From the NCBI GenBank assembly GCA_015039465.1, contig MU130133.1, positions 29,316-49,630 of the forward strand: a DNA stretch of 20,315 nucleotides, given 5' to 3'. Origin of the DNA: Phlegmacium glaucopus. Taxonomy: Eukaryota > Basidiomycota > Agaricomycetes > Agaricales > Cortinariaceae. Position numbers and translations under genes: made by a program. Positions 1 to 9,265 of the stretch are shown here, piece by piece; the stretch's first letter is position 1; each line of letters begins with the position of its first letter. The notes beneath the pieces are model-generated. The model was given only the letters and a program-made list of their open reading frames with translations. It was not told the DNA's origin and ran no database searches.

Positions 1-573
1 GCAGGTGGGGGATGTAGCAGGTGGGGGATGTAGCATGTGTGGCGGTACGGTGGGGTTTGAGCTCGGTTGTTCGGTGGCAGCAGGTTTCGGGGCAGCTTCG
101 GGGTCTTGTCCTGGGCCTTCGCGGTCCGAAGGTTGCAACTGTTGTGCCGGTGATTCGCGGGTTTTTGCCTGCCCTTGCTATCGCCCCCTCTACATGTCCG
201 TCTGCGGTCATTCTGCTTTTCCTCTAGCCCCCCATGTCCTCCATTTTTCTCATTTGCGATGTCCATGCAGGAATGCGCTGGCAAAATTAGTGATTGTTTT
301 AGTAAAAAATTTATCCTTTTGGAGACGACTATTCCGTCTACTCCTCCGCCGCTCGTATCGATGCGGAAGAGCGTTGGAGTTCACTCATTATTTTAATAAG
401 TAAGGGAGTCGGGGATGATTAGGCAACATCATTTTGGCTTGTCCTTGAAGACCCCTCGCCGTAGTGCCAACGAGGGGGCCTTGCAGAAGCTAGTCGGTGT
501 CGGTGGGAGGGTTGGTGCCGGTGGGAGGGTTGGTGATGTCGGGGACGGCTTGCGGTTACAACTAGTCTACGTT
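1..573. other. GC-rich segment without a supported gene
   Basis: No convincing gene is visible. The first 35 bases carry a direct duplication of a 16-nt GCAGGTGGGGGATGTA unit, and 502-540 repeats GGTGGGAGGGTTGGTG-type sequence. Short open frames occur on the plus strand, but they overlap one another in different frames and show no recognisable domain. The stretch may be the flank of the low-complexity block that follows. Confidence 0.4.
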
Positions 574-1326
574 CTAGACGGGTTTGGCTTCCACTGCTTC
601 TGTCGTTACTGCTTCTGCTGCTTCTGTCGTTGCTGCTACTGCTATTTCTGTCGTTGCTGTTGCTGCTGCTTCTGTCGTTGTTGTTGCTGCTGTTTCTGTC
701 GTTGTTGTTGCTGTTGTTTCTGTCGTTGCTGTTGCTGCTGTTTCTGTCGTTGTTGTTGTTGTTGTTGTTGTTACGGTGGTTGTTGCAGTTACGGTGGTGG
801 TCGTTACAGCAGTCGTGGTGGTGGTCGGTACAGTGGCCTGGGTTTTGGTCGGTGCAGTGGTCGTGGTTTTGGTTGGTACAGTGGTCACGGTTTCGGTCGT
901 TTCAGCGACGGTTTTGGTGGTCGTTCCTATGGTCACGGTAGTGGTCACGGTGGTCGTCGTTGTGGTCGTGGTCGTTGTAGTGGTCGTTGTAGTGGTCGTT
1001 GTAGTGGTCGTGGACGTTGTGGTGTCTGCGGTCGCCGTAGTGGTCGTGGTCGTTGTGGTGTCTGCGGTCGCCGTAGTGGTCGTGGTCGTTGTGGTGCCTG
1101 CGGTCGTCGTAGTGGTCGTGGTCGCCACAGTGGTCATGGTCGTTGTAGTGGTCGTGGTCGTTGCAGTCGTACCTGCGGCCGGCGTAGTGGTCGTGGTCGT
1201 TGCAGTCGTACCTACGGTCGGCGTAGTGGTCGTGGTCGTTGCAGCGTCGACTGCGGTCGCGATGGTGGTCGGCGTACTTGTACCGTTGCGCATGCCGGTG
1301 GTTAAGTTTACTAGTCCCATTAACAT
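574..1326 (-). CDS. Possible Thr-rich low-complexity protein (mucin-like) or coding relic
   Basis: This is an open frame of 250 codons whose product is mostly threonine, with runs of TTTTTT broken by short A, V, D, P, G and E segments. Near the N-terminus the pattern recurs roughly every 12-13 residues (TTTTTTP..GTTAT type), matching tandem repeats of 36 and 39 nt, both multiples of three. All four ACN codons are used while the AC doublet is kept. That is what selection for threonine on this strand would leave, though a decaying trinucleotide tract could look similar. The last ~45 residues become TE/AE-rich. There is no signal peptide at the first Met and no intron or partner is evident. The plus-strand frames are Val-rich or Cys/Arg/Gly-rich and look like shadows. 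Thr-rich stretches are typical of fungal cell-wall proteins, but that role is inference. Confidence 0.3.
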   Translation of the reverse strand: MLMGLVNLTTGMRNGTSTPTTIATAVDAATTTTTTPTVGTTATTTTTTPAAGTTATTTTTTTTMTTVATTTTTTTAGTTTTTTTTATADTTTTTTTTATADTTTSTTTTTTTTTTTTTTTTTTTTTVTTTVTIGTTTKTVAETTETVTTVPTKTTTTAPTKTQATVPTTTTTAVTTTTVTATTTVTTTTTTTTTETAATATTETTATTTTETAATTTTEAAATATTEIAVAATTEAAEAVTTEAVEAKPV

Positions 1327-1535
1327 AAAAAAAATTTTTATAAAATAAAATAAAATAAAGAGATTAACATAGAAGCATTTACATCTACAAGTTTACGTCT
1401 CAGGAGGGGTATGAGGAGGAGCAGATGTACCTAGTAGATCTTACTGACCACCTTAAGAAGCACCAGTACGCAATCCATCCATTGTGAAGAACAGAAAAAC
1501 AGATGTGTCGAGTAAGAAAGTCACAGTAGTGAACG
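1327..1535. other. Intergenic, A/T simple repeat
   Basis: Contains an A-run and T-run followed by AAATA repeats (about 1327-1358). The rest shows no gene or repeat that I can support. Confidence 0.4.
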
Positions 1536-1579
1536 GGGCAGAGGGTGTGAGTTAAGTCACGTGACCAAACCCTCTGCCC
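1536..1579. repeat. 11-bp perfect inverted repeat around a CACGTG site
   Basis: The arms GGGCAGAGGGT (1536-1546) and ACCCTCTGCCC (1569-1579) are perfectly complementary around a 22-nt loop. The loop contains TCACGTGA, an E-box-like palindrome. It could be the end of a small element or a protein-binding site. No gene start lies close by. Confidence 0.6.
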
Positions 1580-1644
1580 ACGGCCTCTTACAGAAATTAG
1601 GGCAGATATCCATATTTATTGAATAAGGCCGAGCTGCCGGAAAC

Positions 1645-1716
1645 GGTCAGTTGGCTCAGTGGTCTTCAGCGCTGTGATGTGTCATCGGAGTGGCCCAGGG
1701 TTCGAATCCTGATATT
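1645..1716 (+). repeat. tRNA-like head with A and B boxes, SINE-type
   Basis: The sequence has a pol III A box, TGGCTCAGTGG (1652-1662), and an exact B box, GGTTCGAATCC (1699-1709), spaced as in a tRNA gene. The acceptor stem does not pair and the T stem pairs at only three positions, so it is unlikely to be a working tRNA. A tRNA-derived SINE head or a tRNA pseudogene fits better. The sequence runs on into AT-rich DNA and then the foldback block below, which could be the SINE body or an unrelated element. Confidence 0.55.
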
Positions 1717-1776
1717 GTACTTAATTATTAGCTGTGCAACATAATATATATATTTTTGTAAGGATAAGAAAATACT

Positions 1777-2030
1777 GGATCCGAGCAGATCCTGATGGGA
1801 TTCTGATAGGATCCTAGTAGGATCTGCTCGGGATCCACTCGGAATCTGCTCGGAATTTGGTTGGACTGCTCGGAATATGCTCGGACTGCCCGGAATATGC
1901 ATGGAATGAGTCCGAGTCAAATGAAAATTTGGCTGGGGGTCATACCAAGATTCTATTCCTAGCAGATTCCGAGCAGTCCGAGCAAATTCCGAGCAGAATC
2001 CACTCGGATCCGCTCGGATCCGCTCGGAAT
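1777..2030. repeat. Foldback block of GCTCGGATCC-type motifs
   Basis: About 250 bp made of short motifs related to GGATCCGAGCAG, in one orientation on the left and the reverse complement on the right, around a non-repetitive centre (about 1905-1960). The left arm reads GATCTGCTCGGGATCCACTCGG and the right arm GAGCAGAATCCACTCGGATCC. The strand can therefore fold on itself in many registers. Open frames on both strands here arise from the repeat and are not called. Confidence 0.6.
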
Positions 2031-2159
2031 GTGTGGGGGAGAGTAAAGACCTCAAATAAACCATCGGATTGTTTCTTTCTTCCCCTCTCATACTTTGTAT
2101 CAGAGTGTTAAGAAAATAAAAGAACATCAGATCTAAGTTTGGAATTGTTTAATATTGTA

Positions 2160-2310
2160 CATTGGTTGTACTACCTTCAAAGTCAGTCTTCAAAATCTAT
2201 TGGAGTTATTTGCATTGGTGCATTGGTTGCACATTTGTTTTGAAAGTGTATTGGTTACACTGTTATCAAATTTAGTCTTCAAAATTCTATTTGAGTTGTT
2301 CACAACTATA
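2160..2310. repeat. Two-copy tandem repeat, period about 89 bp
   Basis: The motif AGTCTTCAAAA followed by TCTATT.GAGTT occurs at 2185 and again at 2274. Each copy is accompanied by CATTGGTTG/TATTGGTTAC motifs. The two copies are clearly diverged. No coding potential is seen. Confidence 0.5.
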
Positions 2311-2684
2311 AAGTGAAATATATTGGGAAATAAACCAAAGACATAAAACAGAACGGTTACACTACCTAGGAAACCCATACTGCGTCATTTGCAGTGATAT
2401 ATATATAGTGTTGTGTTCTTAAAAATACACTATTTCACGCATATATCACTGTTGTCAGGGGACACTCATTGTGTCCGCCTCTATGCTTGCTTAGTGTGTA
2501 CTTACCTTCATTTACTCTATGATTGTATACCGTACCGCATCCCTTATCCTGCTCCTCATGTTCTCCCTTCTATTGTTGTAGTAGTCGTCCCTTTGCCGAT
2601 GACATCGTGACAGATGTCAGTTTATATTTATGTTATCTTTACCTCATCCTACCTTCTATTACATCCTAGCTGTATATAGTCGAA
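2311..2684. other. AT-rich leader to the transposase relic
   Basis: AT-rich sequence with TATATATATA at about 2399-2407 and a short inverted repeat, GGACAC/GTGTCC, at about 2459-2475. I could not find matching terminal inverted repeats for the Harbinger-like element in this stretch. Confidence 0.35.
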
Positions 2685-3976
2685 TTGGCTCCTATGCCTG
2701 TAGTATATAGACAAAAGGTGGTTATCTTCGATAACCACCTTTGTATTCAACTTGGTTCCCAGGTTCTAATGTCCCCTAACAACTGTGTACTTATCAACAA
2801 ATATAAGGAAAATAGGCCAGAAATATTTTGTGCATACCTACGGATCAGTCCAGCATGCTTTGATGATTTGGTTTCTGCCATTGAGGATGATCTGGTCTTC
2901 CACAACAACTCCAATAATTCACAGATGCCAGTTGTGGAGCAAGTCATGATTGCATTGTATCGCTTCAGCCATTATGGGAATGCTGCGAGTGCCATGAAGG
3001 TTGCCCTCCATTTCGGCATTGGCTTTGGAACAGTTCACCTGGTGACCACAAGAGTTCTTACAGCCTGCTGTTCAGATAGCTTTCAAAATGCATCTATTCA
3101 CTGGGTCAATGGGGAAGAGAAAGAGAAAGCAAAGGCATAGGTTGAAGAAAAATCTCTTCCAGCCTGCTGTGATGGGTGGTTGATGGTTGATGGGACTTTA
3201 GTTCCCCTTTTTCGTCGACCCAGTGACTTTGGAAATATATATTTTGACCAAAAGTCAAATTATTCAATGAATGTCCAGGTATTTTTTCATTGAACTTGCT
3301 GAAGTGTGATCTAATTAATTCACCAGCTTATTTCAACACCTGATTGTCAAGTTATCAACTATGTTGTTGGACTTCCTGGAAGCCAACATGATGCTGCTGC
3401 ATGGCAGCAGTCATTAACCCATCAGCGACATGAGGTTTTTCTTGAGGAAAATGAGTTTGTTTGGGCAGATTCTGCTTATCCTCTCAAAAAATGGTGTCAG
3501 GCTCCATATAAGAAGTTAGTTCCATATATATTTTAATAAAATACACTAATACTCCTTGAAAGGCCAGAAAAACTTAATCAACAAAATGCAACTCATTTCG
3601 AGTCCAATCAGAACACTGTGTTGGTTATTTAAAAGGATGCTGGTTATTATTGAGAGGTTTGCGAGTATCAATTAAAGGTGTGAAGGGACTTCAGTATGCA
3701 ACCACATGGATTATAGCATGCATACATCTTCATGCATTTGCAATGCGACATGAACAAATTGGTAATATTTCAAGGGATTCTTTCTATAAAGAAGGTCGAA
3801 AGTATCAACAAAAAGCTGCAAGAGCAGAAAGAAAATGGAAAAGAGAAAAAAGGCAGAGGATGGCACAGGAAGAGGAGGAGTTGGATGCATTAGATGATAT
3901 TGAATTATTGGAGGGAAAGATTAAGCGGGAGGAGCTAAAGGAGAATTTATTTGCTTTCTTAGGTAAAGACAATTAA
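2685..3976 (+). pseudogene. PIF/Harbinger-type transposase (DDE_Tnp_4-like), disrupted
   Basis: Three exons join in phase: 2685-3278, 3327-3514 and 3563-3976, with 48-nt introns. The product reads as a Harbinger-family DDE transposase of about 400 residues. The N-terminal part has the RFSHYGNAAS segment. Candidate catalytic motifs follow in order: VDGTLVPLF (3186 on), GLPGSQHDAAAW, WADSAYP, and SEHCVGYLKG with the acidic residue. The C-terminus is a charged, coiled-coil-like tail rich in K, R and E. It is broken twice. An in-frame TAG (3138-3140) sits where I expect a tryptophan in AKA-W-VEE, and near 3600 the frame changes, with several residues of the usual NYHVSRVR region missing. In life it would cut and paste its own element. 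The convergent accessory gene downstream fits the two-gene layout of PIF/Harbinger elements. The family call rests on recalled motifs. Confidence 0.85.
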
Positions 3977-4055
3977 GAATAAGAAATTATATGAAAGAAA
4001 GTTAGAATCTAATCAAAATATTAAAGAGTGAAATTGAAATAAAGAGCAAAATAAC

Positions 4056-6205
4056 TCAATTAAAAAGTTTGGGGTTGATGGGAGCTGGGAGGCCAACATG
4101 TGGTAGAAAAGGAGGAGGTCCTGCATGTCCAACATGCATAGGGGCTTGAGGATATGCTGGCATGCCAAACTGCATCTGCATCTGCATCTGACGCTCCATC
4201 ATCATTAGTTCATGCTGTTTTTTGGCCTCCTGAGCTTCGTGTTTCATGCGCGCAACTTCAAGATCATGCTTTGATGTGACCTTCTCTTTCAAGCATTGAG
4301 TCTTCTCCTTCTCCTTGAGTTCAATAACTTTCAGGTGTTGAATGCGATCCTGACTCGCCAGATCATTAACTTGATCAAAAACTGACTTACACTTCACCCC
4401 CAAAACTGATGGTGTTGTTGTGAAAGTCTTCAAGATGGTGACTGGTAGTGTTTGAAGGTCCGGTTACGAGACCAGAAAAAGACCGTAACCAGACCGGACT
4501 AGACCGGAAAAAGACCGGACCAGTGGTCCGGTCTTTTGTTTTTGAGAATCAAAGACCGGAAAAAGACCGGTCTCAATTAACCGGTCTTTTGAGGTTCAGA
4601 CCAATTGAAACCGGCAAACGGGTAGCCCTAATTTACCCCTTTCCAACGAGCCCAAGATCATAAAAATCCAATAAAAACTGGTTGAGAAATAAATAGATCC
4701 GTAAAATAGTCTACAATATTCGCTAAAATAAGGCATTTTACTAATATTACTGTAGAAAATCCAAATCGTAACAAAATTTAGCGTTCTTGGGCTCGTTCGG
4801 AAGCTATTATTAAACTAAACAACCGTTTATGATATAAAAATATATATTTGTGTGCAGAAAACCGGTTACAAACTGATTAAGACCAGTTAGAACCAGGACC
4901 AGTCTAGGACCGAAAAAAACCGATGTAAACCGGTCTGAAGCGGTCCAGTCCGGTCTTTTTCGGTCCTAGGACCGAGGTGAACCGGTTACGGTCTCGGTTA
5001 AAGGCCCTGAGGGTCAAAAAACTGGACTGGACCAGACTTTTAAGCACTAGTGACTGGAGTCTTGGGATCTTTCAAGGGACGGACAGGTGATGATTCCGGA
5101 GTTTGACTGGCATCTGATTTGTCATCCTTGATATCATTGCTATTTGGTATAGGATCACTGTCTGGCCAGTCTGAGAAAGGAGTTCCCTCATGTTCATGTC
5201 TTGAGAACTTTTGAAAAGGATTAGTATTTTTTTAAAAAACATTTAAAAACATACCTTATCCTGGGACCCTATAGCAGATACGTCAACTGGGGTCTGGCTA
5301 TTAACAACTGCCGACTGGTCAACAATTGGGTTGGAACCAAACAGCAGGTTCATCTTCCTGTACCAAGGGAATTTTCAAAGTACCTGGTCTATAGATATAG
5401 GATTAAAAGCTAATAGAAAAGAAATGAGAGAAATATACCCCATTTATTAGCAAGCTCGCTGCCAGGAACTATCTCATCCTCTCTATCTTGATCTATAAGA
5501 CCTTGTCCAGTCAACCCCAACTCCTCTTGTTGCTCTCAGTAGGTTTTCTTGAGCCTAAAGAAGATTAGGAGCAAAAATCAATTGAAAGATAGTGCAAACT
5601 CATGCAGCAATACAGTTACTTATAACCTTGCCCAAAGCTGGCAAATTGTCTGCCATAAAAGTGCTGAAAAAGTGTTCATTATCCACTAGAACAGTGGATG
5701 CAACTTTCATATACAGATCCGCAAGGGTATCACCACCGGTCTTGACACTGGTGATAGATGGATCCTTCGAGAACCCAAATGCCTGTTGATAATGTGGATG
5801 CTCCTCAATTTCATTGAGGAGGCTGTCAGTGAGGTGATGGAAGGCTGGCTTAGCCCAACTACAAAGGTTTTAAAAACATAAACACATAAAAAAAAATTTC
5901 TACTGAATTGTGGCTGGTTTTTTCACCTTTTCCTTCTTTTGTTTCAAGGAGATATGATTCTCCTTGTCACTGGTTGGAATTTTTGCATTTTTGTGTGCAC
6001 CTTTCGTTTTTGAGCCCTTTTGGTCAGCTTTGGCCAAGATGAGGCAAGCCTTCATGATGTTGAGCTCAGATGGGGCCATAAACGAGTGTGCTATATGATG
6101 TCTTATGTTAGAGGGCCACATTAAAAGTCCAACAGCACATGCAGTGGACTTGGGTTCAAATTGAATCACAATCAAAGTTGATTTGGGCTTGCTGCCGACT
6201 GCCAT
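4056..6205 (-). pseudogene. Harbinger-element accessory protein gene, decayed and MITE-interrupted
   Basis: Minus-strand exons join in phase: 6205-5904, 5858-5604, 5554-5439, 5388-5255, then 5207-4056 with a MITE inside the last one. The N-terminal part is Lys-rich. Next comes a globular region (HWAKPAFHHLTDSLL; LKKTY.EQQEELG; KFPWYRKMNLLFGSNPIVD) resembling the Myb/SANT-like DNA-binding partner of fungal PIF/Harbinger elements. A charged coiled coil and a Met/Gln-rich tail follow. Lesions: TGA at 5538-5536 and 5377-5375, a donor reading AT instead of GT at 5603-5602, and a 604-bp insertion at 4446-5049. Omitting the insert and one target duplication continues the frame exactly (KTPVTILKTF). 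The true start could be a later Met. The partner role is inference from position and resemblance. Confidence 0.7.
4446..5049. mobile_element. hAT-type MITE, copy 1 (604 bp)
   Basis: Flanked by a perfect 8-bp target duplication, GTGACTGG (4438-4445 and 5050-5057). The ends are imperfect terminal inverted repeats: TAGTGTTTGAAGGTCCGG on the left and, read inward from the right, TAGTGCTTAAAAGTCTGG. The subterminal regions are dense in ACCGG/CCGGT motifs in both orientations, and the centre is AT-rich. There is no transposase ORF, so it is non-autonomous. The 8-bp duplication and TAGTG ends are hallmarks of the hAT superfamily. It interrupts the Harbinger accessory gene. Confidence 0.9.
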
Positions 6206-6258
6206 GTCTCAAATGAAAATTCAAATCAAACTCAAATAAAGTTCAAATCAAGCCCAAA

Positions 6259-6669
6259 TTGTCTACTCTTAACAACCCTATTGTGATGACAAACTTATGG
6301 AAAATTAAATTGCGGCTATTTGTGGGACATATACCTTATATACAGGTAAGCTCATTTTTAATATACAATGTTCTCTCCCTGACATTTATTTACACAGGCT
6401 ATGGGGTTCAAGAAGCAGTATGGTCCTGGTTTCCTCTTCCTGCCTCTTGGAATGCTGCTCGCAGTGGACTCAGGTCAATTGACTGGACAGAGCGATGTGA
6501 AACTTGGTTTGTGAAACTTTTGGCAAACATCTGCAAAGCCAAAATCAAGCCAAAATCCCATATCAAGTGGGTCACTTCCTTGAGGGGACAAAAATTATCA
6601 CATGCTCTCATCAACAATAGCAAAAGCTTGGTGGAAACCTTTGTCAACAATGTTGTGCCACTTCACTAA
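6259..6669 (+). pseudogene. Possible relic of an unrecognised gene
   Basis: A canonical intron is visible at about 6346-6397: donor GTAAGC, a CTGAC branch-like motif and acceptor ACACAG. The longest frame after it gives a Trp-rich product (VWSWFPLPASWNAARSGL, then ERCETWF) that looks like real protein, but frames on either side of the intron do not join cleanly. It lies just outside the 5' end of the accessory gene, on the opposite strand. I do not recognise a family. It may be host exon remains or part of the element. Confidence 0.3.
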
Positions 6670-6993
6670 CTCAGCACTTGCAGCATCCATTGCCATTCAC
6701 ATTTTCATGCTTGTTTCTTGACCTTATGTATCTTATACCTGACAAGGCTTTTTAATAGCTTTTTCCTGTTTATATTTGCATCACAAGACTTTTTTTGCAG
6801 TTGTGGTATTGTATCTTGTGTAACATATACAGTTAAAATATATGCCCTCTTGATTTTCCTTTGCTAATCTAATTAGGACTCCTAGTTACCCATTGTTTTT
6901 CCTCCACCTAAAGCTGCAAGAAGTAGGCTATTGTTTGAAAACTGATAGGTCGGGGGTACTAGTGGGCGCTGACCAGCCCACTGATGTGCCCCT
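6670..6993. other. AT-rich intergenic stretch
   Basis: No gene is supported. The only structure noted is a short hairpin, GTGGGC/GCCCAC, at about 6962-6981, just before the next element. Confidence 0.4.
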
Positions 6994-7324
6994 GACTACA
7001 CGCAATCAATTCTGCAAAATGCAGAATAATGAATTCTGACAACATTCCGCAGTTTGTTAAATTCTGCATCTTGTGAAATTAAGGCAGAATCTTACATTCT
7101 AACCAGATTCTAATTGTTGCAGAATTCACACAGAAGTAAAATTTGTACCAAAAGTAAAATTGAGGTAGAATTTCTAAATCTGGCTAGATTTTAATTGTTT
7201 TTTGCATCTTGGCAGAATTATTTAAGAACCAATTATTCTGCTAAATGCAGATTTTCATGATCCTGAATTACATTATGCATCAATTCTGCATCCCACAGAA
7301 TTGGTGGCTTCCAGGAGTGTAGTC
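6994..7324. mobile_element. AATTCTGCA-rich inverted-repeat element (MITE-like)
   Basis: Bounded by GACTACAC (6994-7001) and its exact complement GTGTAGTC (7317-7324). Inside each end a second matching stretch, CAATTCTG...ATGCAGAAT, continues the inverted repeat. The interior carries many AATTCTG/CAGAATT motifs in both orientations. No coding capacity is seen. The target-site duplication is unclear, so superfamily and exact ends are uncertain. Confidence 0.5.
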
Positions 7325-7768
7325 CTCTACAGTCATCATCTCAGTGGAATTCCAGTGAATTCCTTCTCTCAGTTCACTTTTTTTACCCCTTTATTGTCAC
7401 TGTCAACCGCTATAGTCTCACCAAAGACTCTCCCTTATCATCCTCTACTCTCTTCTCCTATCTTTGTGTGTTACAAGTCTAAGGCTAAATGAATAACAGG
7501 GAGTCCTTTGACCTAAAGGGTCCACTGCTCTCTGGTTGGTGTTATATATCAACACAAACACCAATTTATAACAGAATTCACAGTGGTGATGGTTTTGGTC
7601 TGCAAGATTGTTCAAGCAGTTGAGTGTATTGACAGTTTGCAGATCCTTGGCAGTTAGTGCCCTAACAGTGGGATTTAGTCCTTGCTGCTTGAGTTTGAGG
7701 GAACAGTAGCTTAACAAAAATTGGGTGAGGTAAGGCTCCTCCATGTAATCAAATTTCCTGGTTATTAC
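7325..7768 (-). other. Intergenic stretch with a possible ORF fragment
   Basis: A 99-codon frame lies on the minus strand (7744-7445), beginning MEEPYLTQFLLSYCSL and containing a LNNLADQNHHHCEFC segment. It has no recognised domain and could be a relic. Its 5' end lies next to MITE copy 2. Omitting that MITE extends the frame upstream to a TGCTAG acceptor-like site, so the MITE may have landed in an exon. Confidence 0.25.
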
Positions 7769-8313
7769 TAGTGCTTGAAAGTCTGGTTACAAGACCAGAA
7801 CAAAGACCAGAACCAGACCAGACTGGACCAGAAAAAGACTGGAAAAAGATTGTAATTAGACTGGACTGGACTAGAAAAAGACTGGTCTGTATTTTAAAAT
7901 TTAGACTGGTCTGAACTAGCATTAAGGTAGCCCTAATTTACCCCTTTCCAATGAGCCCAAGATCATAAAAATCCAATAAAAACTGGCTGAGAAATAAATA
8001 GATCTGTAAATTACTAATATTATTGTAAAAAATCCAAATCTTAATGGAATTTCACATTCTTGGGCTCTTTCAGAAGCTATTATTTAACTGAACAACAATT
8101 TCTGATATATCTGTGAGTGGAAGACTTGTTGCAGACTGGTTAAGACCAGTTAGGACCAGGACCAGTCCTAGGATAGAAAAAAACCAATGTAAACCAGTTT
8201 TAAGCAGTCCAGTCTGGTTTTTTGAGATCCTAGGATTGAGGTGGACCAGTCATAGTCTTGGTTAAAGGTCCTGAGGGTTAAAAAACTGGACTGGACCAGA
8301 CTTTAAAGCACTA
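7769..8313. mobile_element. hAT-type MITE, copy 2 (545 bp), CpG-depleted
   Basis: The same family as the copy at 4446-5049: ends TAGTGCTTGAAAGTCTGG and ...CCAGACTTTAAAGCACTA, with shared internal blocks such as CCCTAATTTACCCCTTTCCA. The flanking 8-mers GTTATTAC (7761-7768) and GTTATAAC (8314-8321) match at 7 of 8 positions, consistent with an older insertion. ACCGG/CCGGT motifs of copy 1 read CTGG or CCAG here, and hardly any CpG remains. Internal deletions explain the shorter length. Confidence 0.88.
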
Positions 8314-8321
8314 GTTATAAC

Positions 8322-8589
8322 AGCAGTGGAGTGGTCCTAGCACTACTACACGTGGCCAAATTGTACTCAACTGGCCTAAGAAAAAATTATAGTAGGCACT
8401 CATACATGTTTCCTAACACAATCAATCAAACATAAATGGGGTAGACTACTAGAGGCTTGAACTCAGACTTCTGCTATGTACAACAACAGTTTGAGGGTAT
8501 CTACACATCAAACAAAATCCATACATGAAACTCTATGCATACATGGTTATTTGAATATCTTCAATGAAAGTTCAGCCAACAAGATCACA
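8322..8589. other. AT-rich stretch before the satellite
   Basis: No gene is seen. Weak CATACATG and GATCA-type motifs suggest even older satellite units might extend here, but the period cannot be followed with confidence. Confidence 0.3.
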
Positions 8590-9265
8590 CTTACAGTCAA
8601 AAGGTCAAAATGATGGGACTTCAACATGAGATATATAAAGAGCATATGGGGGAGTGCAACAGACAAACTATGGGAAGAGGGGAATCATCATGAGATCAGC
8701 ATTTAATTAAAACGTCAGGATTACCTACAAAGCATGGCAGTGGCAGTGTGAAAGAGAACTCATTTGAAAATGAGAAAATCTCTAAAAAACTATACTCAAG
8801 GTCATGTGGAGATCAACTATTTATGAGGAACAGAATCATCTACCTTCTGTGAGGTGAATAGAAACCATCATAGGGTCAGAATGATATGAAAAGCAGATGT
8901 AACAGCAATACATACTTGCTATGGAATGAAAAATATTCCAGCAGTGTCAGGGTCCAATATGACAGTCAAAAAATGAAAGTACAGACTTCCTATGAAAGAA
9001 AAAAATGATGAGAATGGATGACAAATAATTGAATAAGATCACACACTTTCTGATAAAAGATAAAGACCAATGTGGAATTAACATCCCTGTGTGGCATGAA
9101 ACAAGAAGGTTACAGACTGCCTGAGAAAAGTCAACAGTCAACATAACATTAGTATTAGATTGTAGTCATCCTAGGTCAAACATACTGGCTGTGGGAGATG
9201 AAACACAACATCAGGTGAGCATGCATTACTTGCTTACACAATAGGATCACACACCAAAAGCTATC
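8590..9265. repeat. Decayed left flank of the 71-bp satellite
   Basis: Anchors resembling the core CTGTGGAAGG recur at about 8594, 8668, 8725, 8782, 8848, 8919, 8990, 9050, 9121, 9189 and 9261. Several steps are exactly 71 bp (8848 to 8919 to 8990; 9050 to 9121). Motifs such as AAGATCACACACTTTCTG (about 9034-9052) are clearly the core unit in mutated form. CpG is nearly absent. An open frame on the minus strand (9144-8947) is not supported as a gene. Confidence 0.7.

Noticed and set aside
584..1348. Val-rich and Cys/Arg/Gly-rich plus-strand ORFs
   Set aside because: They are shadows of the period-3 tract. The third-position variation pattern fits the minus-strand Thr frame instead.
1645..1716. 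Functional tRNA gene
   Set aside because: The A and B boxes are good, but the acceptor stem does not pair and the T stem is only partly formed.
1666..2127. Minus-strand ORF of 153 codons and plus-strand ORF at 1857-2111
   Set aside because: Both lie over the self-complementary foldback block, and their residues simply reflect its motifs.
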